In this document: one piece after another, positions 1-8,854 of the stretch
Position numbering within the stretch: position 1 is the first letter of the stretch
How the letters are laid out: each line of letters begins with the position of its first letter
From: Candidatus Neomicrothrix sp. UBA2974
GTDB taxonomy: Bacteria; Actinomycetota; Acidimicrobiia; Acidimicrobiales; MedAcidi-G1
Length of the DNA: 64,000 nucleotides
Assembly: GCA_002348705.1 (NCBI GenBank)
Contig: DEAU01000022.1
Location: 58,027-122,026 of the forward strand
Reading direction: 5' to 3'
The notes under the pieces: model-generated
The model's input: only the letters and a program-made list of their open reading frames with translations
Databases searched by the model: none
What the model was told of the DNA's origin: nothing
Position numbers and translations under genes: made by a program

Positions 1-1
1 G

Positions 2-1132
2 TGCGACGCCGAGCCACTAACGGGCAAGGACCGCATCAAAGCACTTATTGGTCTGCGGAAGCAGGCCCTTGCCGAAGGCCTGTGGCTACCCCACATGCCC
101 ACCGATTGGGGCGGCATGGGTCTTGGCCATGTCGAGTTGGCCATGGTGCAAGCTGAGGCCGCCCGGTCGTACTACGGACCGTGGGTGCTGAACTGTCAGG
201 CACCCGACGAGGGGAACATGCATACCCTTCTCCACTGGGCGACAGATGCGCAAAAGGAGAAGTACTTGAAGCCGCTTTGCGAGGGCACCACGTGGTCATG
301 TTTCGCCATGACAGAACCGGAGGTGGCAGGTTCGGATCCGACACTTATCCGCACCAGCGCCTATCAAGACGGTGACGAGTGGGTCGTCAACGGCCACAAG
401 TGGTTCATCTCTAACGCCCACAGGGCGAAGTTCGCCATTCTGGTTTGCCGGACCGAGGAGAACCCAGATCTCCCGCAGGCTGCCAATACTGCGTTTCTGG
501 TTGACATTCCCCAGGAAGGATGGAACGACGTGCGCCAGATCGAGACGATGCACGGTTCAACCGGCCATAGCGAGATCCTCATCGAAGACCTGCGACTGCA
601 TAACGACCAGATGCTTGGCGGACGAGGTCAGGGGCACCTGCTTGGCCAATACCGGCTGGGACCAGCACGACTGGCGCACTGCATGCGATGGATTGCTCAG
701 GCGGAAACAGCGCTCGACATGATGGTCGAACGGTCGTTGAATCGGTTCAGCCATGGGTCTCTGCTGGCAGAGAAACAAGGAGTCCAGTGGATGATCGCCG
801 ACTCGACGATGGAGTTGTACCAGTCGAAGTTGATGGTGCTACACGCCGCCTACAAGATTGATCGGGGCGAGGACTTCAAGTCAGAGGTGTCAATGGCCAA
901 GCACTTTGTCGCAAACAGTCTCAACCGAATTATCGACCGGGCGATACAGGTGCATGGCGCACTCGGCTATTCGACCGACACGCCGCTGGCCCACATGCTT
1001 CAACAGGCCCGTTGGGCACGCTTTGCCGACGGAGCCGACGAGATCCACCAGATGCGGATCGCCCAGCGGACGATCGCCGCTTGGACCGACACCGAATCGA
1101 CGGCTCGGGCCACCGGGTCGCTCCCCATCTAG
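2..1132 (+). CDS. acyl-CoA dehydrogenase family protein, 5'-truncated by window edge
   Basis: The reading frame is open from base 2, so the true start lies upstream; 376 residues are visible and probably about 30 are missing. It is a FAD-dependent acyl-CoA dehydrogenase, which would oxidise an acyl-CoA to the 2-enoyl-CoA. The FAD/substrate motif FAMTEPEVAGSD, the C-terminal QVHGALGYS helix and the ADGADEIHQMRIAQ segment are clear. In that last segment Asp occupies the position of the catalytic Glu of MCAD-type enzymes, as in ACAD10/11-type proteins (DGPDEVH), so it fits that subfamily rather than straight-chain MCAD. The thiolase gene follows 45 bases downstream on the same strand, suggesting a beta-oxidation-like unit. 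The natural substrate cannot be told from sequence. Confidence 0.93.
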   Translation, partial: CDAEPLTGKDRIKALIGLRKQALAEGLWLPHMPTDWGGMGLGHVELAMVQAEAARSYYGPWVLNCQAPDEGNMHTLLHWATDAQKEKYLKPLCEGTTWSCFAMTEPEVAGSDPTLIRTSAYQDGDEWVVNGHKWFISNAHRAKFAILVCRTEENPDLPQAANTAFLVDIPQEGWNDVRQIETMHGSTGHSEILIEDLRLHNDQMLGGRGQGHLLGQYRLGPARLAHCMRWIAQAETALDMMVERSLNRFSHGSLLAEKQGVQWMIADSTMELYQSKLMVLHAAYKIDRGEDFKSEVSMAKHFVANSLNRIIDRAIQVHGALGYSTDTPLAHMLQQARWARFADGADEIHQMRIAQRTIAAWTDTESTARATGSLPI

Positions 1133-1139
1133 ATTCATT

Positions 1140-1160
1140 GCACCATCTGCCGGATGGTGC
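1140..1160 (+). promoter_or_regulatory. intercistronic hairpin before thiolase
   Basis: GCACCATC (1140-1147) and GATGGTGC (1153-1160) form a perfect 8-bp stem with a 5-base loop, just after the dehydrogenase stop. No T-run follows. The thiolase ribosome binding site AGGAGG (1167-1172) begins 6 bases beyond it. It may be an mRNA processing or stability element or a weak attenuator; function is inference. Confidence 0.4.
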
Positions 1161-1177
1161 TGCGATAGGAGGACAAC

Positions 1178-2356
1178 ATGCATGACGTCGTAATCGTGGA
1201 TGCAGTGAGGACCCCGGTCGGTCGCCGTAATGGAGGTCTGTCAACCTGCCACAGCGTTGACGTCCTGGGCACGGTGCAGAAATCGCTTTTCGACCGGACA
1301 AGCATCGACCCGATAGAGGTCGGTCAGGTGGTCGGCGGATGCGTCGGCCAGGTCGGCATGCAGTCGATGAATGTGACGCGCACGGCTTGGCTGACCGCTG
1401 GCCTGCCATTGGAGGTGCCGGCTACCACAGTCGATGCCCAGTGCGGCTCGTCTCAACAAGCCACGAACATCGCCTACTCACTGGTGGCCAGTGGCGTGGT
1501 CGAAGTCGCGGTGGGCTGTGGTGTGGAGGTGATGTCGCAGGTCGGTTTCGGGGCTACAACGCCAAAGGACCCAAACTCGGGCCGCCCCATCAATCGCAAG
1601 TACTTCGAGCACTTCGAGTTCACATCGCAGTTTGAGGGGTCCGAGCGGATCGCCCAACAATGGGGTATTACCCGAAAACAGACGGACGCATTCGGCCTCG
1701 AGTCGCAGGCACGAGCGGCTCGGGCGTGGGACGAAGACCGATTTGCCACACAAATCGTGGCCGTAGACGCACCAGTTCTAGGAGAGGACGGTAAGCCGAC
1801 TGGCCAAGTGAATACGTTGGCGCGCGACGAGGGCTTACGGGAGACAACCCTAGAGGTACTAGCTGGTCTTAAGCCAACAGGCCGCGAGGACGGCGTGCAC
1901 ACGGCTGGAACATCGTCACAGATCTCCGATGGGGCCGCAGCTGTGTTGATGATGACTGCCAAGAAGGCCGATGAGTTGAACGTCAAACCACTGGCCCGCA
2001 TCGTGGATTCGTGCCTAGTGGGTTCGGATCCGGAGTTAATGCTGACGGGTCCGATAGGTGCCACGCAGAAACTGCTGGCCGACAACAACCTCTCAATGAG
2101 TGACATCGACGTGGTCGAGATCAACGAGGCGTTTGCCTCGGTGGTGTTGGCCTGGGAACAGGAACTGTCCCCAAACATGGAGACGGTGAACCCGAATGGA
2201 GGAGCAATCGCTCTGGGACATCCACTCGGTGGGACAGGAGCGATTCTGACTACCAAGGCCGTGCATGAGCTTCAACGCATTGACGGAGAGTACGCCATCG
2301 TGACCATGTGCTGCGGTGGCGGACTGGGCACCGGCACGCTGCTACAGAAGCTGTAG
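1178..2356 (+). CDS. thiolase (acetyl-CoA C-acetyltransferase family)
   Basis: The 392-residue length is normal for a type II thiolase, which cleaves 3-ketoacyl-CoA with CoA or condenses two acyl-CoAs. All catalytic elements are present: the nucleophilic Cys in DAQCGSSQQA (near residue 90), NEAFA, the His in GGAIALGHPLGGTGA, and the second Cys in MCCGGGLGTG near the C-terminus. The ATG start has a strong AGGAGG site 5 bases upstream. It sits between acyl-CoA dehydrogenase and alcohol dehydrogenase genes on the same strand, so it likely finishes a beta-oxidation round on whatever that dehydrogenase oxidises. Whether it is degradative or biosynthetic cannot be decided from the sequence. Confidence 0.95.
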   Translation: MHDVVIVDAVRTPVGRRNGGLSTCHSVDVLGTVQKSLFDRTSIDPIEVGQVVGGCVGQVGMQSMNVTRTAWLTAGLPLEVPATTVDAQCGSSQQATNIAYSLVASGVVEVAVGCGVEVMSQVGFGATTPKDPNSGRPINRKYFEHFEFTSQFEGSERIAQQWGITRKQTDAFGLESQARAARAWDEDRFATQIVAVDAPVLGEDGKPTGQVNTLARDEGLRETTLEVLAGLKPTGREDGVHTAGTSSQISDGAAAVLMMTAKKADELNVKPLARIVDSCLVGSDPELMLTGPIGATQKLLADNNLSMSDIDVVEINEAFASVVLAWEQELSPNMETVNPNGGAIALGHPLGGTGAILTTKAVHELQRIDGEYAIVTMCCGGGLGTGTLLQKL

Positions 2357-2392
2357 TCGGATCACCTCCCGAACTACCGGATAGCGGAAACC

Positions 2393-3457
2393 ATGTCCAT
2401 CGACTGCCGGGCTGTGGTGTTTGCCGGAGATGGAACTTGGGAGATGCGCGACGACTTCCTGATACCAGAGCCGCCACAGGGTGGTGCGGTGCTAGCAGTC
2501 GAGGCGGTGGGTCTCTGCCACAGCGATGTGGCCCAACTAGCCGGTCACCACCACGTACCCGGCGAAGTGTCACCAGTGGTGCCTGGCCACGAGATCGTGG
2601 GACGCGTGCACGCTCTTGCAGACGACGCTGATCTCGGCGTAGACGTTGGCGACCGTGTAGCAGTGGACATCGTGTGGTTTGGACCACCCTACGAGGACAA
2701 CCCGCTTGGGGTTCGCTGCTACGGCTATTCGTTCGGTCTGGACGAAGGCTCCGGCCTATGGGGTGGCTACGGGGAGTACATGGCGGTTATGGCCGGCACT
2801 CACCTGGCTCCCCTTACCGAAGAGGTATCAGCCGAGGAGTTGACGCTTTTTGAGCCGCTCTCCAACATGGTTGCGTGGCTGAACCGGATGGGGTTCCGGG
2901 AGGGACAGTCGATCGTCATCCAAGGTCCAGGCCACATGGGCCTGACTTGTGCCGCTTACGCCAAGTCACTGGGTGCCGCGACAGTGATCGTGACAGGAAC
3001 CAGCGACGATGCAATGCGTCTAGAGGTCGCCCTCGAGGTGGGCGCCGACCACGTGGTGGACGTAACGGCCGTCGACCCGATAGAGGCAGTGAGGGACCTG
3101 ACCACCGGTGGTGCAAACGTAGCCGTGGACCTAGCCAGCGCACCAAGCACACCGAGCCTCTGCTTCGATCTGGTTCACCACGGTGGACAGGTGATTTGGG
3201 CCGGACTGAAAGACCGGCAGGCTGTTCCCGTAGTCACCGACAAGGTGGTGATGCGGTCGCTGACCGTATACGGCGGATCCGGCGGCACGGCGGCGTCTGT
3301 GGACGAGGCGGCCCGGATCCTGAACGCCGGGCAGTTCCCGACGGCACCCCTTCTGGGAACAGTGGTAGATCTAGACGAGGTGGACAGGGCTATGGCTCTC
3401 CTACATCGCAGTGGCGACGAAGACGCCGTCCGGGCAGTTTTAAAGCACCAGCACTAG
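2393..3457 (+). CDS. zinc-type alcohol dehydrogenase (MDR superfamily)
   Basis: A 354-residue medium-chain dehydrogenase/reductase. The catalytic-zinc region GLCHSDVAQLAG and the GHEIVGRV motif are visible near residues 40-75, and the Rossmann motif QGPGHMGLTCAAYAKSLGA lies near residue 180. The loop that normally carries four structural-zinc cysteines has only a single Cys (GVRCYGYSF), so the structural zinc is probably absent. It would oxidise an alcohol to an aldehyde or ketone with NAD(P). It is third in a same-strand run after the dehydrogenase and thiolase; the 36-base gap and weak ribosome binding site leave operon membership likely but not proven. Substrate is unknown. Confidence 0.9.
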   Translation: MSIDCRAVVFAGDGTWEMRDDFLIPEPPQGGAVLAVEAVGLCHSDVAQLAGHHHVPGEVSPVVPGHEIVGRVHALADDADLGVDVGDRVAVDIVWFGPPYEDNPLGVRCYGYSFGLDEGSGLWGGYGEYMAVMAGTHLAPLTEEVSAEELTLFEPLSNMVAWLNRMGFREGQSIVIQGPGHMGLTCAAYAKSLGAATVIVTGTSDDAMRLEVALEVGADHVVDVTAVDPIEAVRDLTTGGANVAVDLASAPSTPSLCFDLVHHGGQVIWAGLKDRQAVPVVTDKVVMRSLTVYGGSGGTAASVDEAARILNAGQFPTAPLLGTVVDLDEVDRAMALLHRSGDEDAVRAVLKHQH

Positions 3458-3479
3458 CCGGGCAGCCGGCAAAAGTGCT
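3450..3479. terminator. bidirectional hairpin between convergent genes
   Basis: AGCACT (3450-3455) pairs with AGTGCT (3474-3479), and GCCGG (3457-3461) pairs with CCGGC (3466-3470) around a GCAG loop. Together they make an imperfect 11-bp hairpin lying exactly between the alcohol dehydrogenase stop and the end of the convergent AhpD-like gene. No long T-run flanks it, so termination is likely but inferred. Confidence 0.5.
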
Positions 3480-3482
3480 CGT

Positions 3483-4610
3483 TTAAGTCCCCTCTAGTTC
3501 CTCGACTTCTGGTTGCTGGTCGTTTGTTTTGGAGGCAAACGCGTCGACTCCCATCTCGCTACGAAGGTCAGCTGAAAGTTCTTCAAGAAACTCGTCAAGA
3601 GGAATCCCTGTCGCATCTGCAACCCGGACGTTTCGTTCAAAGTTGCCCACTACTGCTGCAGCATCGACTAGCTCTGCCGGTCCAAGTGCAGTCAATACCG
3701 CCTGCCGTGCAGCGACCATTTCCTCTTCGCCGCCAGCCACTGCGGCTTCTGCGAACTTCAACAAGATCTCACCGTGAGGGATTTCCGTATTGGTTGGATC
3801 TCGACCAGTCATAACTACTCCAAGATCCACCTTCGTTCTCGTGGCTTCTCCACTCGCACGGAGCAGCATCATGTGGGCTGAAGTTCAGTAGAAGCACTCG
3901 TTCAGAGCTGAGACACGTGACGCAATCATTTCTATCTGTGGTCGCGAAAGAGAGCGACCCTCAGCAAGGTTGGAGAGGTCTCGTACGTAGAAATTCTGAG
4001 ACTGATCAATGAGGCTTCGCACCTCGTCCGGAACCAGGCTCAAAGCTCGGATCACGTAGCCGTCTCGATCCTTCGTATACAGGCCAGCGTCTTCTGGATC
4101 AAGGTCACTTCGCTCCACCATCGGCACCCATGCTCCACCACTCTGGGCACCGGTGGGACGTCTACGACTTGGCTCACCTGCGATTGGATTCGGAAGTTCC
4201 CTCAGCGATAGGCCGAGGGCCCGATGGAAGCTGTCGATACCAGCAATCGTGGCCACCGTCCCCACAATCTCGACGTATTGGCCATCTGTCAGGCCTCGGT
4301 CTAGCGCACTTCGATAGTCCTCTTCCGTTAGCCGAGATGCTTCGGTAGCGATACGGTGCACGAGCCCTACCACCAGATCGGCTAATCCTCCCAACTTCTC
4401 TAGCCAACTGTCCGCGACGGATATCGGGGGGTGTGCCGCCTCCTTCCAAAAACCCAGGTCGCGCATTTTGGCAGCACGCGCCTCATCCGCAATGCCTACT
4501 CGCTCTTCTCCTGTCAACCAGGTACCCGGGCGGCCGAGACGAATCCAGGCTCGATCTATCGCTTCAAGAAGGTCCTTGCGGATTGGCAGCTCAATCGGGT
4601 TCGAAGTCAT
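3483..4610 (-). CDS. AhpD-like two-domain protein, candidate selenoprotein (in-frame TGA = Sec242)
   Basis: Two open stretches in the same frame (4610-3888 and 3884-3483) are separated only by a TGA at 3887-3885; read through, they make 375 residues. The TGA sits in NECFY-TGA-TSAH, where AhpD/carboxymuconolactone-decarboxylase proteins have CxxC followed by three residues and His. The product would therefore be CFYU with Sec at the peroxidatic position. AhpD-like proteins with CxxU are a known bacterial selenoprotein type. Residues about 70-135 look like a first CMD repeat without cysteines; residues about 220-350 form the second, redox-active repeat. A hairpin lies directly 3' of the TGA. 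The downstream half is plainly conserved-looking protein rather than decay. No Sec machinery genes are in the window. Alternatives are a nonsense-mutated Cys codon or a sequencing error (TGC/TGT to TGA). Confidence 0.8.
3845..3883 (-). promoter_or_regulatory. candidate bacterial SECIS hairpin
   Basis: Immediately 3' of the in-frame UGA, mRNA CUUC (3883-3880) can pair with GAAG (3848-3845), and CCAC (3876-3873) with GUGG (3853-3850). The stems are separated by a small internal loop and enclose about 19 nt. Position just after the UGA, inside the coding region, is what SelB-dependent recoding requires. The apical loop was not folded rigorously. Confidence 0.45.
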
Positions 4611-4648
4611 ACCTTCATGCAGTTATGCACCTCAGAGCGAATCAAGTC

Positions 4649-6151
4649 TCAAGGGCCTTTAGGTTCGCCGTCACCTGCCACTGGTGAGCTCCCACCACTG
4701 GTGCTCAAGTATGACCTCGCCTGATCCTCCACACTCGTACCTTCAAATACCTCTGGATTGACCCTTCCATAAAAATCCACAACATTCCCGAAAACAAAGG
4801 CCGAAAACTCCTCAGGAACAAGCAGACCTTCTTCAACGAGATCCCATGCATCAGGCAACACGGATCTCATGTCAGTGACATCCCAATGTCCAATATCCGA
4901 CGCAAACATTGATTTCATTTCTGCGCCATCTAGCAAGGTGCTGCACCTTGTCGCCAAGACATTCAGAGGATCATCTGATTCGCAGCCAAAGAAATATCGA
5001 GAGCAGAATATTTCATATATATCTTCCACGGATTTGATGCCGCTCTCCAGAAATTCGTCACCAGTTGGACAGAGTTCGTCATCCCGAATTCCGACCGCAT
5101 TAAGAAACTTTTCCAACTCGCCTATATGTCTGATTTGCGACTGTTCTCCGTATTTGTCGAATAATTCTCTGACGTGTTGAACATCCAATCTGTCGGGCTC
5201 ATAATTTCGAAGGCCCGCTTCATTCCGTTTGCCATAGTGACCCACAATGTCAGAGAGTAGGTTCAAGGCCCACACAACTCCGCCCTCTTGAAATGCCCAG
5301 TTCAACTCCGGAAATCGAGTTGGCACCCCACCAAAGAACAGCGAGCGGGCTGTGGCTTCCCCCGCGGCAGCAAAATTCCCCACATGGTTGTACATGTAGT
5401 TTCTTGTCGATCTCCTTGAACCCCATCCATAGCCGAATGAGTGGAACGCCGGGCTCACACCCAGTTCGACGCAGCGTGTCCACACCGGGTCATAATCGAA
5501 AACACTGTCGTGCCCCAAGCTGTCAAAAGTTTGGATACGGCAATCACCTTCGTCGTTCTGGGTCGACCGGTTGACCAAACCGGCCATCATGACGGCTCGA
5601 AGTCCTAATTCTTCAACAGCATGGTCCAACTCAGCCAACGCCTCATCAGGACTGTTCATTGGAATCACAGCTACTGGACAGAGCCGATCTACGAAGCCTC
5701 CATACACTTCGGCCACATACCGATTGAATGCCCGCGCCATAGCGACACGCAGGTCATCTTGCGCCATGGCCAACACACTGAGCCCATAGGTCGGATAGAG
5801 GAACGCCAGATCTATTCCCAGTTCATCAAGACGGTCATACATCAGTCTGGGTAGAGCCGCGGTTGCCCGATCTAGGCTGTTCTCCGCTGGTAATCCCCAC
5901 CAAGCACCGCGATAGAACCCAGCATGCCGTCGACTTTGAATCGAATCAGGGATCTCCGGCGGCAGGAGTCCAGTACTCGATTCGAAGTCTCGCACTAGTT
6001 CCGAACCAGCCTCCTCACGTAAAAACTCCTTCACCAGGGGCAGATATTCCACAAGGTGACCATCAGCATCAATCACTGGGTGTTCGAGCGATTCACGAAC
6101 CTGTTGTGCTGTCGACACGGAGTTTCCCCCAATAACTCTAGAACCGGTCAT
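4649..6151 (-). CDS. amidohydrolase family 2 (ACMSD-like metal-dependent hydrolase/decarboxylase)
   Basis: A 500-residue TIM-barrel protein of the amidohydrolase-2 group, longer than typical ACMSD (about 330). The N-terminal metal motif is DADGH (residues 28-32) rather than a full HxH, a variant common in large members of the group. The mid-barrel FHSFGYGWG segment and the C-terminal MFASDIGHWD segment carry the expected His and Asp ligands. Members hydrolyse or decarboxylate cyclic or aromatic acids; the substrate here is unknown. It lies 38 bases downstream of no other gene on its strand and just upstream of the candidate selenoprotein, so the two may be co-transcribed. Codon use is AT-richer than in the right half of the window. 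Confidence 0.82.
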   Translation of the reverse strand: MTGSRVIGGNSVSTAQQVRESLEHPVIDADGHLVEYLPLVKEFLREEAGSELVRDFESSTGLLPPEIPDSIQSRRHAGFYRGAWWGLPAENSLDRATAALPRLMYDRLDELGIDLAFLYPTYGLSVLAMAQDDLRVAMARAFNRYVAEVYGGFVDRLCPVAVIPMNSPDEALAELDHAVEELGLRAVMMAGLVNRSTQNDEGDCRIQTFDSLGHDSVFDYDPVWTRCVELGVSPAFHSFGYGWGSRRSTRNYMYNHVGNFAAAGEATARSLFFGGVPTRFPELNWAFQEGGVVWALNLLSDIVGHYGKRNEAGLRNYEPDRLDVQHVRELFDKYGEQSQIRHIGELEKFLNAVGIRDDELCPTGDEFLESGIKSVEDIYEIFCSRYFFGCESDDPLNVLATRCSTLLDGAEMKSMFASDIGHWDVTDMRSVLPDAWDLVEEGLLVPEEFSAFVFGNVVDFYGRVNPEVFEGTSVEDQARSYLSTSGGSSPVAGDGEPKGP

Positions 6152-6321
6152 TTCGTCACCTAACTTGCTTCAACCACCACTTCTAGGAACGGCGTTGCCA
6201 CTTAGCTCCGGGGCCTTACGCCCCACCCCTCCAGTGACACCGTATTCCTCACTCTTCCGTCTGTTGCCGCGACCGCTTCATCCATCTGGAAGCAGATATC
6301 CCAAATTGGCCTGCCCCAATT

Positions 6322-7089
6322 TTACCCGCCAACCAGTTCTGGATATCGGTCAAACACTTGTTCAAATAATGGCTGTGCCATGTGCCAGAGAGCCTCACTA
6401 TTTCCTATTTGATCTCTCGTTAACAGCGCGCTTTCATCATCAATTATTGAGGGAGATCCAGAGGCCTCAGCCAACAACTGACTTTTGCAGGAATTTTCAA
6501 GCGAAATAAACACCCATACAGCTTCGTCGATTCCAGCTCCAACAGACACCAGACCATGGTTCTTTAGGATTACTGCTTGGTGATTGGCGAGAGCAACAAC
6601 TATGCCCTTAGCCTGATCTGCCTCAAGCACTACTCCGGTGAATTCTTCAAATACTGCGTGGTTCCGAAAGAACAGACAGGAATCTTGAGAAATCGGGTCC
6701 AAGAGCCTGCCTAGAGTTGACCAAGTCCGACCATATTCCGAGTGTGCATGGGCAACCGCGTGCACATCCGGACGTGCTAGATGAATCGCCGAGTGAATAG
6801 CGAACGCTGCATCGTTGACCGCATAGTCGCCTGCAAGCACTCGCCCGCCGGAGTCAACCAACAGTAAGTCGTCTGCAGTCATATTGTGGAAGGACTGGCC
6901 TGCAGGGTTGACCCAGAAGCAATCTGATTGGATTGGATCTCGAACTGATATGTGTCCCGCTACGCCTACTCCATAGCCGAGGTCATGAAATATACGAAAT
7001 GCCGCCGCTAGGCGACTCTTTTGTCGCTCGCGTTCAGCCTCCCCTGAGCGATCAGCCGGTCTGGAATAGTAGAGCGGCAATTTGGACAC
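6322..7089 (-). CDS. class II aldolase/adducin family protein
   Basis: A 255-residue member of the class II aldolase/adducin family (fuculose-phosphate aldolase fold), active as a metal-dependent aldolase or decarboxylase in the cytoplasm. The zinc ligands are visible: the HxH pair in AVAHAHSEYGRT near residue 115 and a third His in ILKNHGLVSVG near residue 175. GHISVRDP near residue 45 is also a family motif. The start is GTG and lies only 18 bases from the divergent LysR gene, the classic arrangement of a LysR regulator with its target, so regulation by that LysR is likely. Substrate is unknown; the neighbouring amidohydrolase may act on the same compound. Confidence 0.88.
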   Translation of the reverse strand: MSKLPLYYSRPADRSGEAERERQKSRLAAAFRIFHDLGYGVGVAGHISVRDPIQSDCFWVNPAGQSFHNMTADDLLLVDSGGRVLAGDYAVNDAAFAIHSAIHLARPDVHAVAHAHSEYGRTWSTLGRLLDPISQDSCLFFRNHAVFEEFTGVVLEADQAKGIVVALANHQAVILKNHGLVSVGAGIDEAVWVFISLENSCKSQLLAEASGSPSIIDDESALLTRDQIGNSEALWHMAQPLFEQVFDRYPELVGG

Positions 7090-7107
7090 CGCGATATCTT
7101 CTCACCC

Positions 7108-8037
7108 ATGGCTGACCTCCGCCACTACGCGTGTTTTATTGAGGTCGCCCTTCGAGGCGGCTTTACGTCGGCCGCGAAGTCACTTCACTTGAGTCAATCT
7201 GCAGTCAGTAGCCAAATAGCAGCACTCGAGAAGGAACTCGACTGCCAATTGTTCATTCGTGGACGTGACGGCGCCCGCCTAACCGCTGAAGGTGAGCTCC
7301 TCCTCCCTCGAGTCCAGGAGCTGATGAGGTTGGCTGCGGATATAGGCAGCCTTTCCGGGGTGATCACATCTTCTGGTGGTCCACTTCTTCGAATCGGTGC
7401 GACGTTAGGCCCGTTGTTTGACTCGCTGCCAGCGATCTTGGCCACCCTTAAGAACAAACACCACGGCCTTGAGATCCGCATCCGCGATCTACAAGCCTCC
7501 GACACCATCTTCAAGCTTGGACTCGGACAAATAGATCTCGGTTTGGTAAGCCTTCCTGGTCCAGTAGCTCCTGATCTGCTCGCACCTGGCACGACGAGCG
7601 TGGTCTTGGCAGAAGAGGGCTGGGTTGTTCTGGCGCCCCCGCGACATCCCTTGACCGAATTGGAAACAGTTCCCGTAGCCGCTCTAAAGGAACACCGATT
7701 GATCCTCTTTCCTGAGGGCTACGCACTGCGAGGAGTCATAGACGACTTTTTCTCCAAGGCCAATTTCCAGCCCGAACCAACGATTGAGACTGGTTGGAGC
7801 GACCTGCTTATGCGCTCCGTGGAACAAGGACTCGGTATAAGCATCGTACCAGCCGGCCTCGTGTCGGTTGGCGACTGGAAACTAGAGATCCTCCCGCTTA
7901 GCGGGGCTGACCATCCCCCAAGGCGAGTTATCTCTGCCGCGTTCCTGGAAACTTCACCGGTTCGAGATGTTATTGAGTCTCTGGTTTCCATGCTCGCGGA
8001 TTCCATGGCTCGAACTGGTTTCGGAGTGCCCGACTAA
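7108..8037 (+). CDS. LysR-family transcriptional regulator
   Basis: A 309-residue LysR-type regulator. The N-terminal winged helix-turn-helix is clear (FTSAAKSLHLSQSAVSSQI, residues 14-32), followed by the linker helix and an effector-binding domain of the periplasmic-binding fold from about residue 95. It is transcribed divergently from the class II aldolase gene, the starts being 18 bases apart, and convergently with the racemase-family gene at the end of the ABC transporter operon. It is the only recognisable transcription factor in the 64 kb, so it may also govern nearby catabolic genes; that is inference. The effector is unknown. Confidence 0.95.
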   Translation: MADLRHYACFIEVALRGGFTSAAKSLHLSQSAVSSQIAALEKELDCQLFIRGRDGARLTAEGELLLPRVQELMRLAADIGSLSGVITSSGGPLLRIGATLGPLFDSLPAILATLKNKHHGLEIRIRDLQASDTIFKLGLGQIDLGLVSLPGPVAPDLLAPGTTSVVLAEEGWVVLAPPRHPLTELETVPVAALKEHRLILFPEGYALRGVIDDFFSKANFQPEPTIETGWSDLLMRSVEQGLGISIVPAGLVSVGDWKLEILPLSGADHPPRRVISAAFLETSPVRDVIESLVSMLADSMARTGFGVPD

Positions 8038-8070
8038 CCGAACTTGGCGAAGCACTGCACTCGAACCGCT

Positions 8071-8778
8071 TTAGACCCCTAGCAGGTACTCCAGATACCT
8101 AACTGGGCTAACGAGCGGGTCGAGTACCTTCACATTCGGAACCGCAGCTCTGACGGGTTCTAACAGGCCCGACCACAGGGTGCACGCAAAGAAGATTGTG
8201 TCAACGCCATCCACTAGAGCAGCTTCCGTAGCTTGAGTAACGGCTTCCTCAACAATCGATCGCCGCATCTCATCAAGAATGTGATCTAGGAGAAGTTGTG
8301 GATCCCTGGCTAGTAGCTCATTCGACAAATCCTTGTCGGGATGGGAAAAGTCAGATTTTCTCACCGATACCAAACTGTCGCCTAGGCCGTGGGCCACTGC
8401 ACGCGGCTTCCACGTTTCGATTTTGTATCCAGCAGCGATTATGCCTAGTCGTCCAGTTGCGTGACCCAAGCTCGCCAGAGCGCCAAATGGACCAACAACA
8501 GGAATGGATACTTCTCCGCTAGCCGCTTCAATACCCGGATCGGAAGCACATGCCACGACCACACCGGCTACGCCATCTCGCTCGGCCGTCTTTAACGCCG
8601 CGACCAACTCGTTATGGACGGAATCTGGAGAAAACACGAACGGTTCGTCACTGAGTCCCTCCAGATTCGTGACCTCGATTTCAACCGATGGTGCCGACAG
8701 GGGACCTAGAAGTTCAACCGTGTAGTCGTTATAGAGAGAAGTCCCGATCGGATGCAACACTTGAATTCTGGCAGTCAC
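8071..8778 (-). CDS. Asp/Glu/hydantoin racemase family protein
   Basis: A 235-residue member of the aspartate/glutamate/hydantoin racemase superfamily. Both cysteines of the two-base mechanism are present, in VVACASDPGIEAA (near residue 80) and IFFACTLWSGLL (near residue 195), so racemase or maleate-isomerase-like activity is possible. It is the last gene of a minus-strand run that begins with the ABC binding protein and includes an amidohydrolase and an SDR. That context suggests use of an imported chiral nitrogen compound such as a hydantoin, amino acid or related acid. Which substrate it uses cannot be read from the sequence. Confidence 0.8.
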   Translation of the reverse strand: MTARIQVLHPIGTSLYNDYTVELLGPLSAPSVEIEVTNLEGLSDEPFVFSPDSVHNELVAALKTAERDGVAGVVVACASDPGIEAASGEVSIPVVGPFGALASLGHATGRLGIIAAGYKIETWKPRAVAHGLGDSLVSVRKSDFSHPDKDLSNELLARDPQLLLDHILDEMRRSIVEEAVTQATEAALVDGVDTIFFACTLWSGLLEPVRAAVPNVKVLDPLVSPVRYLEYLLGV

Positions 8779-8854
8779 TTGTGCTTCTACCCCTTATCGG
8801 TGTGTCGTCCACCTTTGATGCTGGCAGCTCCATCCTGCCAACCATCAAGGTGGA

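Noticed and set aside
1474..2256. 260-codon minus-strand frame inside the thiolase gene
   Set aside because: Ser/Arg-rich shadow with no family resemblance; the thiolase on the plus strand has all catalytic motifs.
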